Of a DNA stretch of 64,000 nt, positions 6,849 to 15,466 are shown piece after piece (position 1 is the stretch's first letter; each line of letters begins with the position of its first letter). Origin of the DNA: Nocardia sp. NBC_01327 (lineage in GTDB: Bacteria; Actinomycetota; Actinomycetes; Mycobacteriales; Mycobacteriaceae); contig NZ_CP108383.1 in NCBI RefSeq assembly GCF_035958815.1, positions 8,308,001 through 8,372,000 on the forward strand. Reading direction: 5' to 3'. Made by a program: the position numbers and the translations under genes. The notes under the pieces were generated by a model. The model was not told the DNA's origin. It ran no database searches and worked only from the letters and a program-made list of their open reading frames with translations.

Positions 6849-9179
6849 ATGGCGACCATCGAATACCTCCGGACAGACCCCGACCTCCCCCCGGTCGGCG
6901 TCGTAGACCGGACGCCCATGACCCCCGCGAAGAAGGGCATCTTCTTCGCCGTCGCCGTTCTCGGCGCCATCGCCTGGACGGTCCTCGCGATCGCGCGCGG
7001 CGAGGACGTCAATGCGGTGTGGATCGTGGTGGCCGCCCTCTGTACGTATGTGCTGGCGTACCAGTTCTACTCGCGGCTGATCGAATGGAAGATCACCAAA
7101 CCCCGCGATGACGTCGCCACTCCGGCCGAAGAGCTGGAGAACGGCCGCGACTACATGCCGATGGACCGGCGCGTGCTCTTCGGGCACCACTTCGCCGCCA
7201 TCGCCGGCGCGGGACCGCTGGTCGGACCGGTGCTTGCCGCGCAGATGGGCTATCTGCCCGGCACCATCTGGATCATTGTCGGCGTCGTATTCGCCGGTGC
7301 GGTGCAGGACTACCTGGTGCTCTGGGCCTCGGTGAAACGCCGCGGCCGCAGCCTCGGGCAGATGGCCCGCGATGAGCTCGGCGTGGTCGGCGGCGTCGCC
7401 GCCATCGTGGCGGTACTGGTCATCATGATGATCCTGCTCGCGGTGCTCGGCATCGTGGTGGTCAATGCGCTCGCCGCCACCCCGAACGCGAAAACCGGTG
7501 TGCTGGAGGGCGGTAGCCCGTGGGGCGTGTTCTCCATTGCCATGACGATTCCGATCGCCCTGTTCATGGGCGTGTACCTGCGCTTCGTGCGACCGGGCAA
7601 GGTCGGCGAGATCTCCCTCGTCGGCTTCGCACTGCTGCTGCTGGCCATCATCTCCGGCAACTGGGTGGCCGGATCCGCGTGGGGCCGTGACTGGTTCACC
7701 ATGTCCGGCACCAGCATCGCCTGGATGCTGATCATCTACGGCTTCATCGCCTCGGTGCTGCCGGTGTGGCTGCTGCTCGCCCCGCGCGACTACCTGTCCA
7801 CCTTCATGAAGATCGGCACCATCACCCTGCTGGCCGTGGGCGTGCTGGTCACGATGCCGGTGCTGAAGGCCCCCGCCATCTCCCAGTTCGCGGGCAACAG
7901 CAATGGTCCGTCGTTCGCGGGCAATCTGTTCCCGTTCCTGTTCATCACCATTGCCTGTGGCGCGCTGTCGGGATTTCACGCGCTGGTGTCCTCGGGCACC
8001 ACGCCGAAACTGCTGGAGAAGCAGTCGCAGGCGCGCATGATCGGCTACGGCGGCATGCTCATGGAGTCGTTCGTGGCGGTCATGGCGATCATCACCGCCA
8101 GCATCATCGACCAGCACCTGTACTTCGCCATCAATGCCAGCCCGGCCCTCACCGGCAATAGCGCCGACAAGGCCGCCACCTACGTGAACGGCCTGGGGCT
8201 GAGCGGGGATCCGATCACGGCGGCGGATCTGAATTCGGCCGCGGCCGGGGTCGACGAGGCCAATATCGTCTCCCGCACCGGTGGCGCGCCGACGCTGGCC
8301 ATCGGCATGTCGGAGGTGCTGCACAAGCTCATCGGCGGCTCGGGTCTGAAGGCGTTCTGGTACCACTTCGCGATCATGTTCGAGGCGCTGTTCATCCTCA
8401 CCACCATCGATGCCGGCACCCGCGTGGCGCGCTTCATGCTGTCGGATTCGCTGGGCAATCTGCCCGGGGCCAAGCGCTTCAAGGATCCGTCGTGGCTGCC
8501 CGGCGCCTGGATCTGCTCGGCCATCGTGGTCGCGGCCTGGGGTTCGGTGCTGCTCATGGGCGTCACCGATCCGCTCGGCGGCATCAATACGCTCTATCCG
8601 CTGTTCGGCATCTCCAACCAGCTGCTGGCGGCCGTGGCGCTGACCGTGGTGCTGGCCATCGTGGTGAAGAAGGGCCTGGTGAAATGGGCCTGGATTCCGG
8701 CGGTGCCGCTGGTGTGGGATCTGATCGTCACCATGACGGCGTCGTTCCAGAAGATCTTCTCGGGTGATCCGAAGATCGGGTACTGGACGCTGCACAACAA
8801 CACCGTGCGCACCCACGACGCGTACGTCGCCGCGCGCGACTCCGGCCAGCTGCCCAAGGGCGTGGCGAATATCGCCGCGCTGAATACGCAGATCTCCAAC
8901 CTGGACAAGACGATTCGCAATACGTTCATCCAGGGCACGCTGTCGATCGTCTTCGCGGTGCTGGTGCTGATCGTGGCGCTGATCGGGCTGTGGGTGTGCA
9001 TTCGCGCGCTGCGCAAGGGCGGCAGCGAAACCACCGAATCGCCGGAGCAGCCGTCCAAGATCTTCGGGCCGAGCTCCTTCCTGGCCACCAAGGCCGAGCA
9101 GGAAGTCCAGAAGGAATGGGACGACCTCGTCGCACAGGGCAAGGTGCGTGCGAGCGGGGCCGCGGCGCACGCACACTGA
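6849..9179 (+). CDS. cstA: Carbon starvation protein A (CstA family transporter)
   Basis: A 776-residue polytopic membrane protein with many hydrophobic segments and family hallmarks: FGHHFAAIAGAGPLVGPV near residue 105, ACGALSGFHALVSSGTTPK in the middle, and LYPLFGISNQLLA towards the C-terminus. CstA/BtsT proteins take up pyruvate or peptides during nutrient limitation. The ATG at 6849 follows GGGAGGG at 8-nt spacing; an in-frame 51-residue upstream extension made of RRSTA repeats is rejected as start. It is followed by the small YbdD-family gene that habitually accompanies cstA. The upstream minisatellite may affect expression. Confidence 0.94.
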   Translation: MATIEYLRTDPDLPPVGVVDRTPMTPAKKGIFFAVAVLGAIAWTVLAIARGEDVNAVWIVVAALCTYVLAYQFYSRLIEWKITKPRDDVATPAEELENGRDYMPMDRRVLFGHHFAAIAGAGPLVGPVLAAQMGYLPGTIWIIVGVVFAGAVQDYLVLWASVKRRGRSLGQMARDELGVVGGVAAIVAVLVIMMILLAVLGIVVVNALAATPNAKTGVLEGGSPWGVFSIAMTIPIALFMGVYLRFVRPGKVGEISLVGFALLLLAIISGNWVAGSAWGRDWFTMSGTSIAWMLIIYGFIASVLPVWLLLAPRDYLSTFMKIGTITLLAVGVLVTMPVLKAPAISQFAGNSNGPSFAGNLFPFLFITIACGALSGFHALVSSGTTPKLLEKQSQARMIGYGGMLMESFVAVMAIITASIIDQHLYFAINASPALTGNSADKAATYVNGLGLSGDPITAADLNSAAAGVDEANIVSRTGGAPTLAIGMSEVLHKLIGGSGLKAFWYHFAIMFEALFILTTIDAGTRVARFMLSDSLGNLPGAKRFKDPSWLPGAWICSAIVVAAWGSVLLMGVTDPLGGINTLYPLFGISNQLLAAVALTVVLAIVVKKGLVKWAWIPAVPLVWDLIVTMTASFQKIFSGDPKIGYWTLHNNTVRTHDAYVAARDSGQLPKGVANIAALNTQISNLDKTIRNTFIQGTLSIVFAVLVLIVALIGLWVCIRALRKGGSETTESPEQPSKIFGPSSFLATKAEQEVQKEWDDLVAQGKVRASGAAAHAH

Positions 9180-9195
9180 TGTGGTGACCCCCGCT

Positions 9196-9435
9196 ATGAC
9201 CGAACCGGCCGCCCCGTCCTCCGCAGGCTTCCTGCGGACGGCGGGGCGCGTCGCGCTCCGGGCCGCACGCGCGCTGATCTGGTGGTTCAACTCGATCCTG
9301 GGCGGCAACGACTACCGGCGCTATGTCCAGCACCTACAGCTGCAACACCCGGACGCCCCGATCCCCAGCGAACGCGACTACTGGCGCGACCGCCACGCCG
9401 CCGCCGCCCGCAACCCGGCCAATCGCTGCTGCTGA
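9196..9435 (+). CDS. YbdD/YjiX-family small protein (CstA partner)
   Basis: A 79-residue protein of the DUF466 (YbdD/YjiX) family, which is nearly always encoded directly after cstA. Conserved features are visible: GGNDYRRYVQHLQLQHPDA followed by PSERDYWRDR. The family is thought to assist the transporter, but the mechanism is unclear. The ATG at 9196 was chosen; GTG codons at 9181 and 9184, only 1-4 bp after the cstA stop, are in frame and could also serve as coupled starts. No strong ribosome site precedes any of them, in keeping with translational coupling to cstA. Confidence 0.82.
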   Translation: MTEPAAPSSAGFLRTAGRVALRAARALIWWFNSILGGNDYRRYVQHLQLQHPDAPIPSERDYWRDRHAAAARNPANRCC

Positions 9436-9464
9436 GGACCCGCATCCGCGGTCTCACTCCAGGC

Positions 9465-9503
9465 GTGTCCTATTTCCGCTGATAGTGGTGTCCTATTTCC
9501 GCT
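9465..9503. promoter_or_regulatory. Paired 16-bp direct repeat upstream of alkA (candidate Ada-type operator)
   Basis: The sequence GTGTCCTATTTCCGCT occurs twice, at 9465-9480 and 9488-9503, a period of 23 bp, ending 26 bp before the alkA start. Direct repeats spaced about two helical turns apart are typical of AraC-family binding sites, and the gene that follows encodes an Ada/AraC regulator domain, so autoregulation is a reasonable inference. Confidence 0.45.
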
Positions 9504-9529
9504 AGCGCGTTTCGGCTCATCCTGCGATC

Positions 9530-11038
9530 GTGGTTCTTGTGAGTGCGAACGAGCTGGACTTCGAGCGGTGCTACCGCGCCGTGACAACCAAGGATGCCCG
9601 CTTCGACGGGCAATTCGTCACCGCGGTGCGCACCACCGGAATCTATTGCCGCCCTTCATGTCCCGCTATAACCCCGAAACCCGCCAACGTCACCTTCCTC
9701 CGCACGGCCGCCGCGGCCCAGCAGTCCGGATTCCGGGCCTGCCGCCGCTGTCTGCCGGACGCGGCCCCCGGCTCCCCGCTGTGGAATACCCGCGCCGACC
9801 TGGCCGCCCGCGCCATGCGCCTGATCGCCGACGGCGTGATCGAACGCGGCGGCGTGCCCGCCCTGGCCGATACCCTCGGCTATTCGCAACGCCAGCTCAC
9901 CCGGGTTCTCACCAGCGAACTCGGCGCCGGACCCCTGGCGCTGGCCCGGGCGCACCGGGCGCACACCGCCCGGCTGCTCATCCAGACCACCCCGCTGTCC
10001 ATGTCGGATATCGCGTTCGCCGCCGGCTTCGCGAGCATCCGGCAGTTCAACGACACCGTGCGGGAGGTCTTCGCGGTCAGCCCGACCACGCTGCGCGATG
10101 AGTCCCGCCGCCGCAACGGCGATACGCTGCCGGCCACCAATGGCCTGCTGACGCTGCGGCTTCCGTACCGGGAGCCGCTCGACAAGCCCTGGCTGGAATG
10201 GTTCCTGTCCTCGCACGCCGTGCCCGGACTGGAGCTGTGGGAGGACGGGGTCTACACCCGTGGTCTGCGAACTCCGCACGGCCACACCACCGTTCGCATG
10301 TCCGTACAACCCGGGCACGTCCGCGCCTCGCTGGCGCTGCACGATATGCGCGACCTCGCGCCGACCGTCGCCCGACTACGCCACTTCCTCGACCTCGACG
10401 CCGATCCGGTCGGCATCGACGAGGCCTTGGCGGCGGGCATGGCCGGAAACAGCGCGGGTGTGGTGCTCTCCCACGGCATCCGCGTACCCGGCTGCCTCGA
10501 TGGTCCGGAACTGCTGCTGCGCACCATGATCGGACAGCAGATCTCGGTCGCGGCGGCCAATACCCACAGCGCCCGGCTGGTGCAGAATCTGGGCGAATCC
10601 ATTCCCGGACCGGTCCCGCACCTGTTCCCCACCGCCGCGGCCATTGCCGACCACGGCGCCGAGGTGCTGACCGGCCCGTCCAAGCGCATCGAAGCCATCG
10701 TGGCCGCCGCCCGCGCCCTCGCCGACGGCGATCTGATCCTGCACGCCGGGCGCACCGCCACCGAACTGCGGCGCGATCTGCTGGCCCTCGACGGCGTGGG
10801 CCCATGGACCGCCGATTACGTCACCATGCGGCTGCTGGCCGATCCCGACGTACTGCTGCACACCGATCTGATCGTCCGCCGCGGCGCGGGCCTGCTCGGC
10901 ATCGATCTGACCGATACCGCCCGCTGGGCGCCCTGGCGCTCCTATCTGACCATGCATCTGTGGAAGCACGCCCTGGCCACGCCCGCCACCGTCCCCGACG
11001 GCGCCCTCGGCGCCCGGAAAGCGAGAACAGTACCGTGA
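9530..11038 (+). CDS. alkA: Ada-type regulator fused to DNA-3-methyladenine glycosylase AlkA
   Basis: A 502-residue fusion. Residues 1-85 form the Ada zinc domain with four cysteines, Cys40 and Cys44 in GIYCRPSCP and Cys71 and Cys74 in RACRRCLPD; in Ada one of these accepts methyl groups from phosphotriesters. Residues about 90-195 are an AraC helix-turn-helix. Residues about 200-490 are an AlkA base-excision glycosylase with the helix-hairpin-helix LLALDGVGPWTADYV and a catalytic Asp in LHTDLIVRRG. It senses and repairs alkylated DNA. The GTG at 9530 or that at 9539 may start it. Its stop overlaps the ogt start by 4 bp. Confidence 0.93.
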   Translation: MVLVSANELDFERCYRAVTTKDARFDGQFVTAVRTTGIYCRPSCPAITPKPANVTFLRTAAAAQQSGFRACRRCLPDAAPGSPLWNTRADLAARAMRLIADGVIERGGVPALADTLGYSQRQLTRVLTSELGAGPLALARAHRAHTARLLIQTTPLSMSDIAFAAGFASIRQFNDTVREVFAVSPTTLRDESRRRNGDTLPATNGLLTLRLPYREPLDKPWLEWFLSSHAVPGLELWEDGVYTRGLRTPHGHTTVRMSVQPGHVRASLALHDMRDLAPTVARLRHFLDLDADPVGIDEALAAGMAGNSAGVVLSHGIRVPGCLDGPELLLRTMIGQQISVAAANTHSARLVQNLGESIPGPVPHLFPTAAAIADHGAEVLTGPSKRIEAIVAAARALADGDLILHAGRTATELRRDLLALDGVGPWTADYVTMRLLADPDVLLHTDLIVRRGAGLLGIDLTDTARWAPWRSYLTMHLWKHALATPATVPDGALGARKARTVP

Positions 11039-11550
11039 CCCGATCCACCTCTGCTGCCGCCGATTTCGCCACCGTGACCACCCCGGCGGGCCCCTTCACC
11101 GCCCTCGTCGACCCCGACGGCGCGGTGCTGGCCGCCGGCTGGACCGCCGATGCGGAGAACCTCCGCCAGCTCATCCACACCACCCTGCGACCGGCCGACA
11201 TCCGCGAACGCGATTCGCTCGGCGCGGTCACCAAGGCCGTCGTGGACTACCACGCGGGCGATATCACGGCCATCGACGCCATTACCGTCCGCCAGCTCTC
11301 CGGCCCGTTCCTGGTGCACGCCTGGGAGGTACTGCGCAAAGTGCCCGGCGGAGAACCGATCACGTACACCGATTTCGCCGCCGCCTCCGGCCGCCCCGCC
11401 GCCACCCGGGCCGCCGCCAATGCCTGTGCGCGCAATGCGGCGGCCCTGTTCGTCCCCTGCCACCGCATCATTCGCACCGACGGCACCCTCGGCGGCTTCC
11501 GCTGGGGTCTGCCGGTCAAGCGCTGGCTGCTCGACCACGAAGCGCACTGA
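11035..11550 (+). CDS. ogt: Methylated-DNA--[protein]-cysteine S-methyltransferase
   Basis: A 171-residue suicide repair protein that takes the methyl group from O6-methylguanine onto its own cysteine. The active-site motif PCHRII carries Cys142, followed by GGFRWGLPVKRWLL; the helix-turn-helix ITYTDFAAASGRP that inserts into DNA precedes it. The GTG start at 11035 overlaps the alkA stop in a GTGA arrangement, so sensor-glycosylase and methyltransferase are made together. Together they supply the activities that E. coli divides among Ada, AlkA and Ogt. The next gene converges from the other strand after only 6 bp. Confidence 0.95.
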   Translation: MTRSTSAAADFATVTTPAGPFTALVDPDGAVLAAGWTADAENLRQLIHTTLRPADIRERDSLGAVTKAVVDYHAGDITAIDAITVRQLSGPFLVHAWEVLRKVPGGEPITYTDFAAASGRPAATRAAANACARNAAALFVPCHRIIRTDGTLGGFRWGLPVKRWLLDHEAH

Positions 11551-11556
11551 CCTCGG

Positions 11557-12201
11557 CTACCGCCGCCAGAACAGGTGGTGCACAACCCCGCTCGGGCTCG
11601 GAATCTGCTCCAGATGGAAGCGGTCGGTGAGTTCGCCGGGGTTCGTCCACAACCGTTCGCCGCCACCGAGTTCGACCGGCGATACGGCACAGTGCATCTG
11701 ATCGATCAGATCGGCCTCGAGAAAGGCCCGGACCGTGGCCACGCCGCCGCCGATGCGCACATCCTTGCCGTCGGCGGCGTCGAATGCCTGCGCCAGCGCC
11801 TCCTTCGGGGACGCGTCCAGAAAGTGAAAGATGGTCTCCCCGCGCGTGATCGAGGGCCGGACATGGTGGGTCAGGACGAAAACCGGTGTGTGGAACGGCG
11901 GTTCGTCTCCCCACCAGCCCTCCCACTCGTAGTTCTCCCAGGGCCCGCGCTGCGGGCCGAACTTATTGCGCCCCATGATCTCCGCGCCGATATTGTTCGC
12001 GAAATCGCGAGTCAGATAGTCATCGAGACCGTAGCTCCCACCCGGGTCGGTCCGGTTGACCCAGTGCGCGGTGGCGCCCGCCCAGGCGAAGAGCGCACTC
12101 GGATCCGCATGGCCGAACGGGCGATCGAGACTCTGCCCCACTCCGGCTCCATAGCCGTCGCTGGACAGATTGAAGTTCTGAACGCGGACCAACTGTGGCA
12201 T
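11557..12201 (-). CDS. RibD C-terminal/dihydrofolate-reductase-fold protein
   Basis: A 214-residue protein of the dihydrofolate reductase-like family (RibD C-terminal fold) found in many actinobacterial copies. The N-terminal strand VQNFNLSSDGYGAG, the middle IMGRNKFGP and the nucleotide-binding IGGGVATVRAFLEADLIDQM are typical. Most paralogues are probably NADPH-dependent reductases of unknown substrate. The ATG at 12201 was preferred over a GTG one codon upstream because AAGGAGG then sits 6 nt away. It lies 39 bp after sbcC on the same strand and may be cotranscribed with sbcDC, though a functional link is not evident. Confidence 0.82.
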   Translation of the reverse strand: MPQLVRVQNFNLSSDGYGAGVGQSLDRPFGHADPSALFAWAGATAHWVNRTDPGGSYGLDDYLTRDFANNIGAEIMGRNKFGPQRGPWENYEWEGWWGDEPPFHTPVFVLTHHVRPSITRGETIFHFLDASPKEALAQAFDAADGKDVRIGGGVATVRAFLEADLIDQMHCAVSPVELGGGERLWTNPGELTDRFHLEQIPSPSGVVHHLFWRR

Positions 12202-12240
12202 CACGAACCTCCTTACTGGTGGAAACTGATTGTGCGGCGG

Positions 12241-15200
12241 TCAGCCGAGGGCGGTTTCGAGGCGGGAGCCGGTGCGGCCGCGGATGACGTGCAGGCGGCT
12301 GGGGATGCGCTGGCGCATTTCATCCACATGGCTCACCACTCCGACTACGCGGCCGCCGGAGCGGAGTTCGTCGAGGACGCCCATGACCGCGTCCAGGGTG
12401 TCGGCGTCGAGGCTGCCGAAACCCTCGTCGATGAAGAGGGTGTCCAGGACGAGGCCGCCGGATTCGGCGGCGACCACATCCGCCAGGCCGAGGGCGAGAG
12501 AGAGTGAGGCCATGAAGGTTTCGCCGCCGGAGAGGGTTTTGGCGGGGCGGATCGCGCCGGTGTAGTCGTCGCGAATGTCCAGGCCGAGGCCGCCGCGACG
12601 GCCGCGCGGGCCGGCGGCGTCGGTGTGGACGAATTCGTAACGGCCGCCGGACATTCGGCGGAGGCGGACCGAGCCGGAGACGGCCACCTCTTCCAGGCGG
12701 GCGGCGAGTACGTAGGAGCGCAGGGACATTCGGCGGTTGTTCTCACCGCGTCCGGCCACCACATCGGCCAGGCGGGCGAGTTCGTCGTGCGCCTGCTGGA
12801 TGGGTGCGATTCTGTCCACAGCCGCCCACAGCTGTGTGCACAGTTCTTCGAGTTGCTCGACCCGCCGGGCGGCCACGGTGTGTGCGGCGACGGCGAGTTC
12901 GAGAGCCGTTTGCGCCTGTGTCACAGCGGATTCCAGCCCGGCGAGGTCGCCGAGTGCGATTCCGGCGGCGGCCTGGATCTCCGGTTCGGCGAGCACGGTT
13001 TCCGCGTGCGAGCGGGCACGGTCGGCAGCGACCAGCTCGGCGTCGATATCGGCCTGCCGCTGTGCCGTGCGCGAGGCGGCATCCACGGCCCGGGCGTATT
13101 CGGCGAGGACGCCGTAGTCCGGGCCGGTCTCGCCCATGACGGGCGGGGCGGTGTCGACCAGACCCGCATCGTAGGAAAGCTTCTCGACCCGGACAGCCAG
13201 GGCCGCAACCTGTTCGCGAGCCAGTACGGACTCCGTGCGCGCCTCACGCAGTGCCGTGGCGTCCGTGACCAGCGCATCGAGGCGGGCGCGGCGGCGATCC
13301 ACGGTGCCGTCCGCACCCGCGGCGGTGGTCAGCCGCTCGGTGAGTTCGGCCAGCCTGCGGTCGGTGGCCACCATGCGTTCCATCGTTGCGCTGCTGCGGC
13401 TCTCGCCGTCCCGCAGCTCGTCCTGCAGCCGGGTCTCCTCGGCGCGCAGCCGATCCAGCTCCGCGGCCAGACCGTCCGCCAGCTTCGCCCGATCCCGCGC
13501 CTCGGCCCAGCGGGTCTCGACGGCCGCGAGACCGCTCGCCAATTCCGCCTTATCGGCATCCCCGCCGCGTTCGACGAGCACCTCGATGGCGCGTTCCAGC
13601 TCCGCGACCAGCTGCCCGGCCTGCTCGCGCGCGGTCTCGGCGGCCCGTTCCGCCGCCACGGCAGCGTCTTCCGCCTCCTTGGACACCACCAGCTCGCCCG
13701 CTCGCGCGGGCGCGGGGTGCTCGGCCGACCCGCACACCGCGCACGGCTCCCCCGCCACAAGCGCCCCGGCCAGTTCGGCGGCCATCCCCGCCAGCCGCTG
13801 CTCCCGCAGTGCGAGCGTGCGTTCCCGCGCATCCAGATGCGCCGTCCGCTTCGCCTCGAAGTTCGCCCTGCCCCGCGTCAGCTCCCCCTGCCGCCGCTCC
13901 AATTCGAGCGCAGCCGTGGCAGCCGCCCGCAATCGCTCCCGCTCCGCCTCCAGCACCGGCAGTCCCGCGGCGGCATCAGTAGCCGCCCGCAGTCGAACCT
14001 CCACCCCCGCAATAACTTCCGGCACCTTGGCGCGCCGCTCGGTCACCTTCCGCACCGTCTCGACCAGCCCCCGCTGCTCCTCCCGCAGTCGCGCCAAGTC
14101 CCCCGTCAGCCTTGTCGCCGACTCCGCATCCGCCCGCACCTCGTCCAAGGCCCCCATCTGCGCGCTCCACCGCTGCACAGCCGCCTCGAGCCCCCGCCGC
14201 AGAGAGTCCGACTCCGGCGCTGCGGCAGGGTGATCGATGCTCTCCAATTCGAGGGAGAGGTCACCGCCTGCCAGTTCGGCCGTGGCGAGATCGGCTGCGG
14301 CCCAGGCGGTTCCGTCGAGTTCGGCGCTGGCGGGTTCGAGGAGGCGGTCGGCGAGTTGTTCGGCGGTGCGGGTGGCGTCGTCTTCGCGGCGGCGCAGGGC
14401 CACCGCGGCGGAGCGGGCCTCGGCGAGGGCGGTGGCTACCGGCTCGGCGCGGCGGGCGCGGTCGAGTTCGGTGTGCAGGGTGTCGCGGTGTGCCGCGCCG
14501 GAGGCATAGGCGTCGAGCTGTGCGCGGGCCTCGGTGAGGCGGCGGTGGCGGTCGTGGAGACGCCGCTGTTCCTCCGCCGCGGCATGGGCGCGGGTGGAAT
14601 TCGCCTGGTGCTGTTCGAGTTCCGCCGCCGTGCCGGTGAGCGCGTCGCGGGCGGTGACCAGTAGCCGCTGTGACCAGTCGACGGATTCGAGCGGACCGGC
14701 GGTTTCGGTCGCGGCCAGACCCGCTGCCGTGCCGACCCGGGCGATGAGGCGGTCGATGCCCTGTTTGCGGGTGTCGAGATCGGCGGTACCGGCGCGGCGC
14801 TTATCGATCAGCCACTGTTCGGCGGTGCCGAATCGTTCGGTGTCGAAAAGCTTTTCGAGAAGCTTTTCCCGATCCTCGTTGTCGGCGCGCAGGAATCGCG
14901 CGAAATCCCCCTGGGGCAGCAGCACCACCTGGAAGAACTGGTCGGCGCTCATCCCGAGCAGGCGCAGCACCTCATCGCCGATATCGGGAATTCGGGACAG
15001 GTGCTGGCCGCGACCGTCCAGCCATTCCAGCGTCGCGGAGGCATTCTCTTTGACCCAGCCGCTTTTCGCACGCGTGCTCGGCCGCTGAAATTCGGGCGAA
15101 CGTGTCAATCGCAGACGCCTGCCGCCCAGCGTCGCCTCCAACTGCACCCGCGGCGGCGTCTGCTCATCGGCGTGATCGGAGTGCAGCCGCTTCTCCCCGC

Positions 15201-15378
15201 GCGCCCCGGGCACACTGCCGTACAGCGCGAAGGCGACCGCATCCAGCACCGTGGTCTTACCCGCGCCGGTCTGCCCGTGCAGCAGGAACAATCCGTCGGC
15301 CCCGAGCTCGTCGAAATCCACCACGGCCGTTTCGGCGAACGGGCCGAAGGCGTTCAGTTCCAGTCGATGCAGCCGCAC
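12241..15378 (-). CDS. sbcC: SbcC nuclease ATPase subunit (SMC-like)
   Basis: A 1045-residue SMC-like ATPase, partner of the SbcD nuclease in removing hairpins and processing DNA ends. It shows Walker A GQTGAGKTT at residues 35-43, long Ala/Glu/Arg-rich coiled coils, a zinc hook CAVC (Cys546, Cys549) almost exactly at mid-length, the ABC signature LSGGETFMASLSLALGLADV and Walker B LFIDEGFGSLD near the C-terminus. The GTG at 15378 follows AAGGGGA at good spacing; longer in-frame starts to 15459 lack this. It lies 88 bp downstream of sbcD on the same strand. Confidence 0.93.
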   Translation of the reverse strand: MRLHRLELNAFGPFAETAVVDFDELGADGLFLLHGQTGAGKTTVLDAVAFALYGSVPGARGEKRLHSDHADEQTPPRVQLEATLGGRRLRLTRSPEFQRPSTRAKSGWVKENASATLEWLDGRGQHLSRIPDIGDEVLRLLGMSADQFFQVVLLPQGDFARFLRADNEDREKLLEKLFDTERFGTAEQWLIDKRRAGTADLDTRKQGIDRLIARVGTAAGLAATETAGPLESVDWSQRLLVTARDALTGTAAELEQHQANSTRAHAAAEEQRRLHDRHRRLTEARAQLDAYASGAAHRDTLHTELDRARRAEPVATALAEARSAAVALRRREDDATRTAEQLADRLLEPASAELDGTAWAAADLATAELAGGDLSLELESIDHPAAAPESDSLRRGLEAAVQRWSAQMGALDEVRADAESATRLTGDLARLREEQRGLVETVRKVTERRAKVPEVIAGVEVRLRAATDAAAGLPVLEAERERLRAAATAALELERRQGELTRGRANFEAKRTAHLDARERTLALREQRLAGMAAELAGALVAGEPCAVCGSAEHPAPARAGELVVSKEAEDAAVAAERAAETAREQAGQLVAELERAIEVLVERGGDADKAELASGLAAVETRWAEARDRAKLADGLAAELDRLRAEETRLQDELRDGESRSSATMERMVATDRRLAELTERLTTAAGADGTVDRRRARLDALVTDATALREARTESVLAREQVAALAVRVEKLSYDAGLVDTAPPVMGETGPDYGVLAEYARAVDAASRTAQRQADIDAELVAADRARSHAETVLAEPEIQAAAGIALGDLAGLESAVTQAQTALELAVAAHTVAARRVEQLEELCTQLWAAVDRIAPIQQAHDELARLADVVAGRGENNRRMSLRSYVLAARLEEVAVSGSVRLRRMSGGRYEFVHTDAAGPRGRRGGLGLDIRDDYTGAIRPAKTLSGGETFMASLSLALGLADVVAAESGGLVLDTLFIDEGFGSLDADTLDAVMGVLDELRSGGRVVGVVSHVDEMRQRIPSRLHVIRGRTGSRLETALG

Positions 15379-15466
15379 GCGCCGTCCCCTTCGATCTCCG
15401 CCCATCCAACAACCCCGTACGGGCGAGTGCCCGCAGGACACGCCGCCGCGTCGCGACAAATGCGAC

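Noticed and set aside
6606..9308. 900-codon open frame antisense to cstA
   Set aside because: It is a high-GC third-position shadow: Gln/His/Arg/Gly-rich, no domain, no ribosome site, and fully covered by a clear transporter gene.
9196..9505. Second small ORF overlapping the CstA partner
   Set aside because: Other frames in this region are Arg/Pro-rich shadows; only the YbdD frame has family residues.
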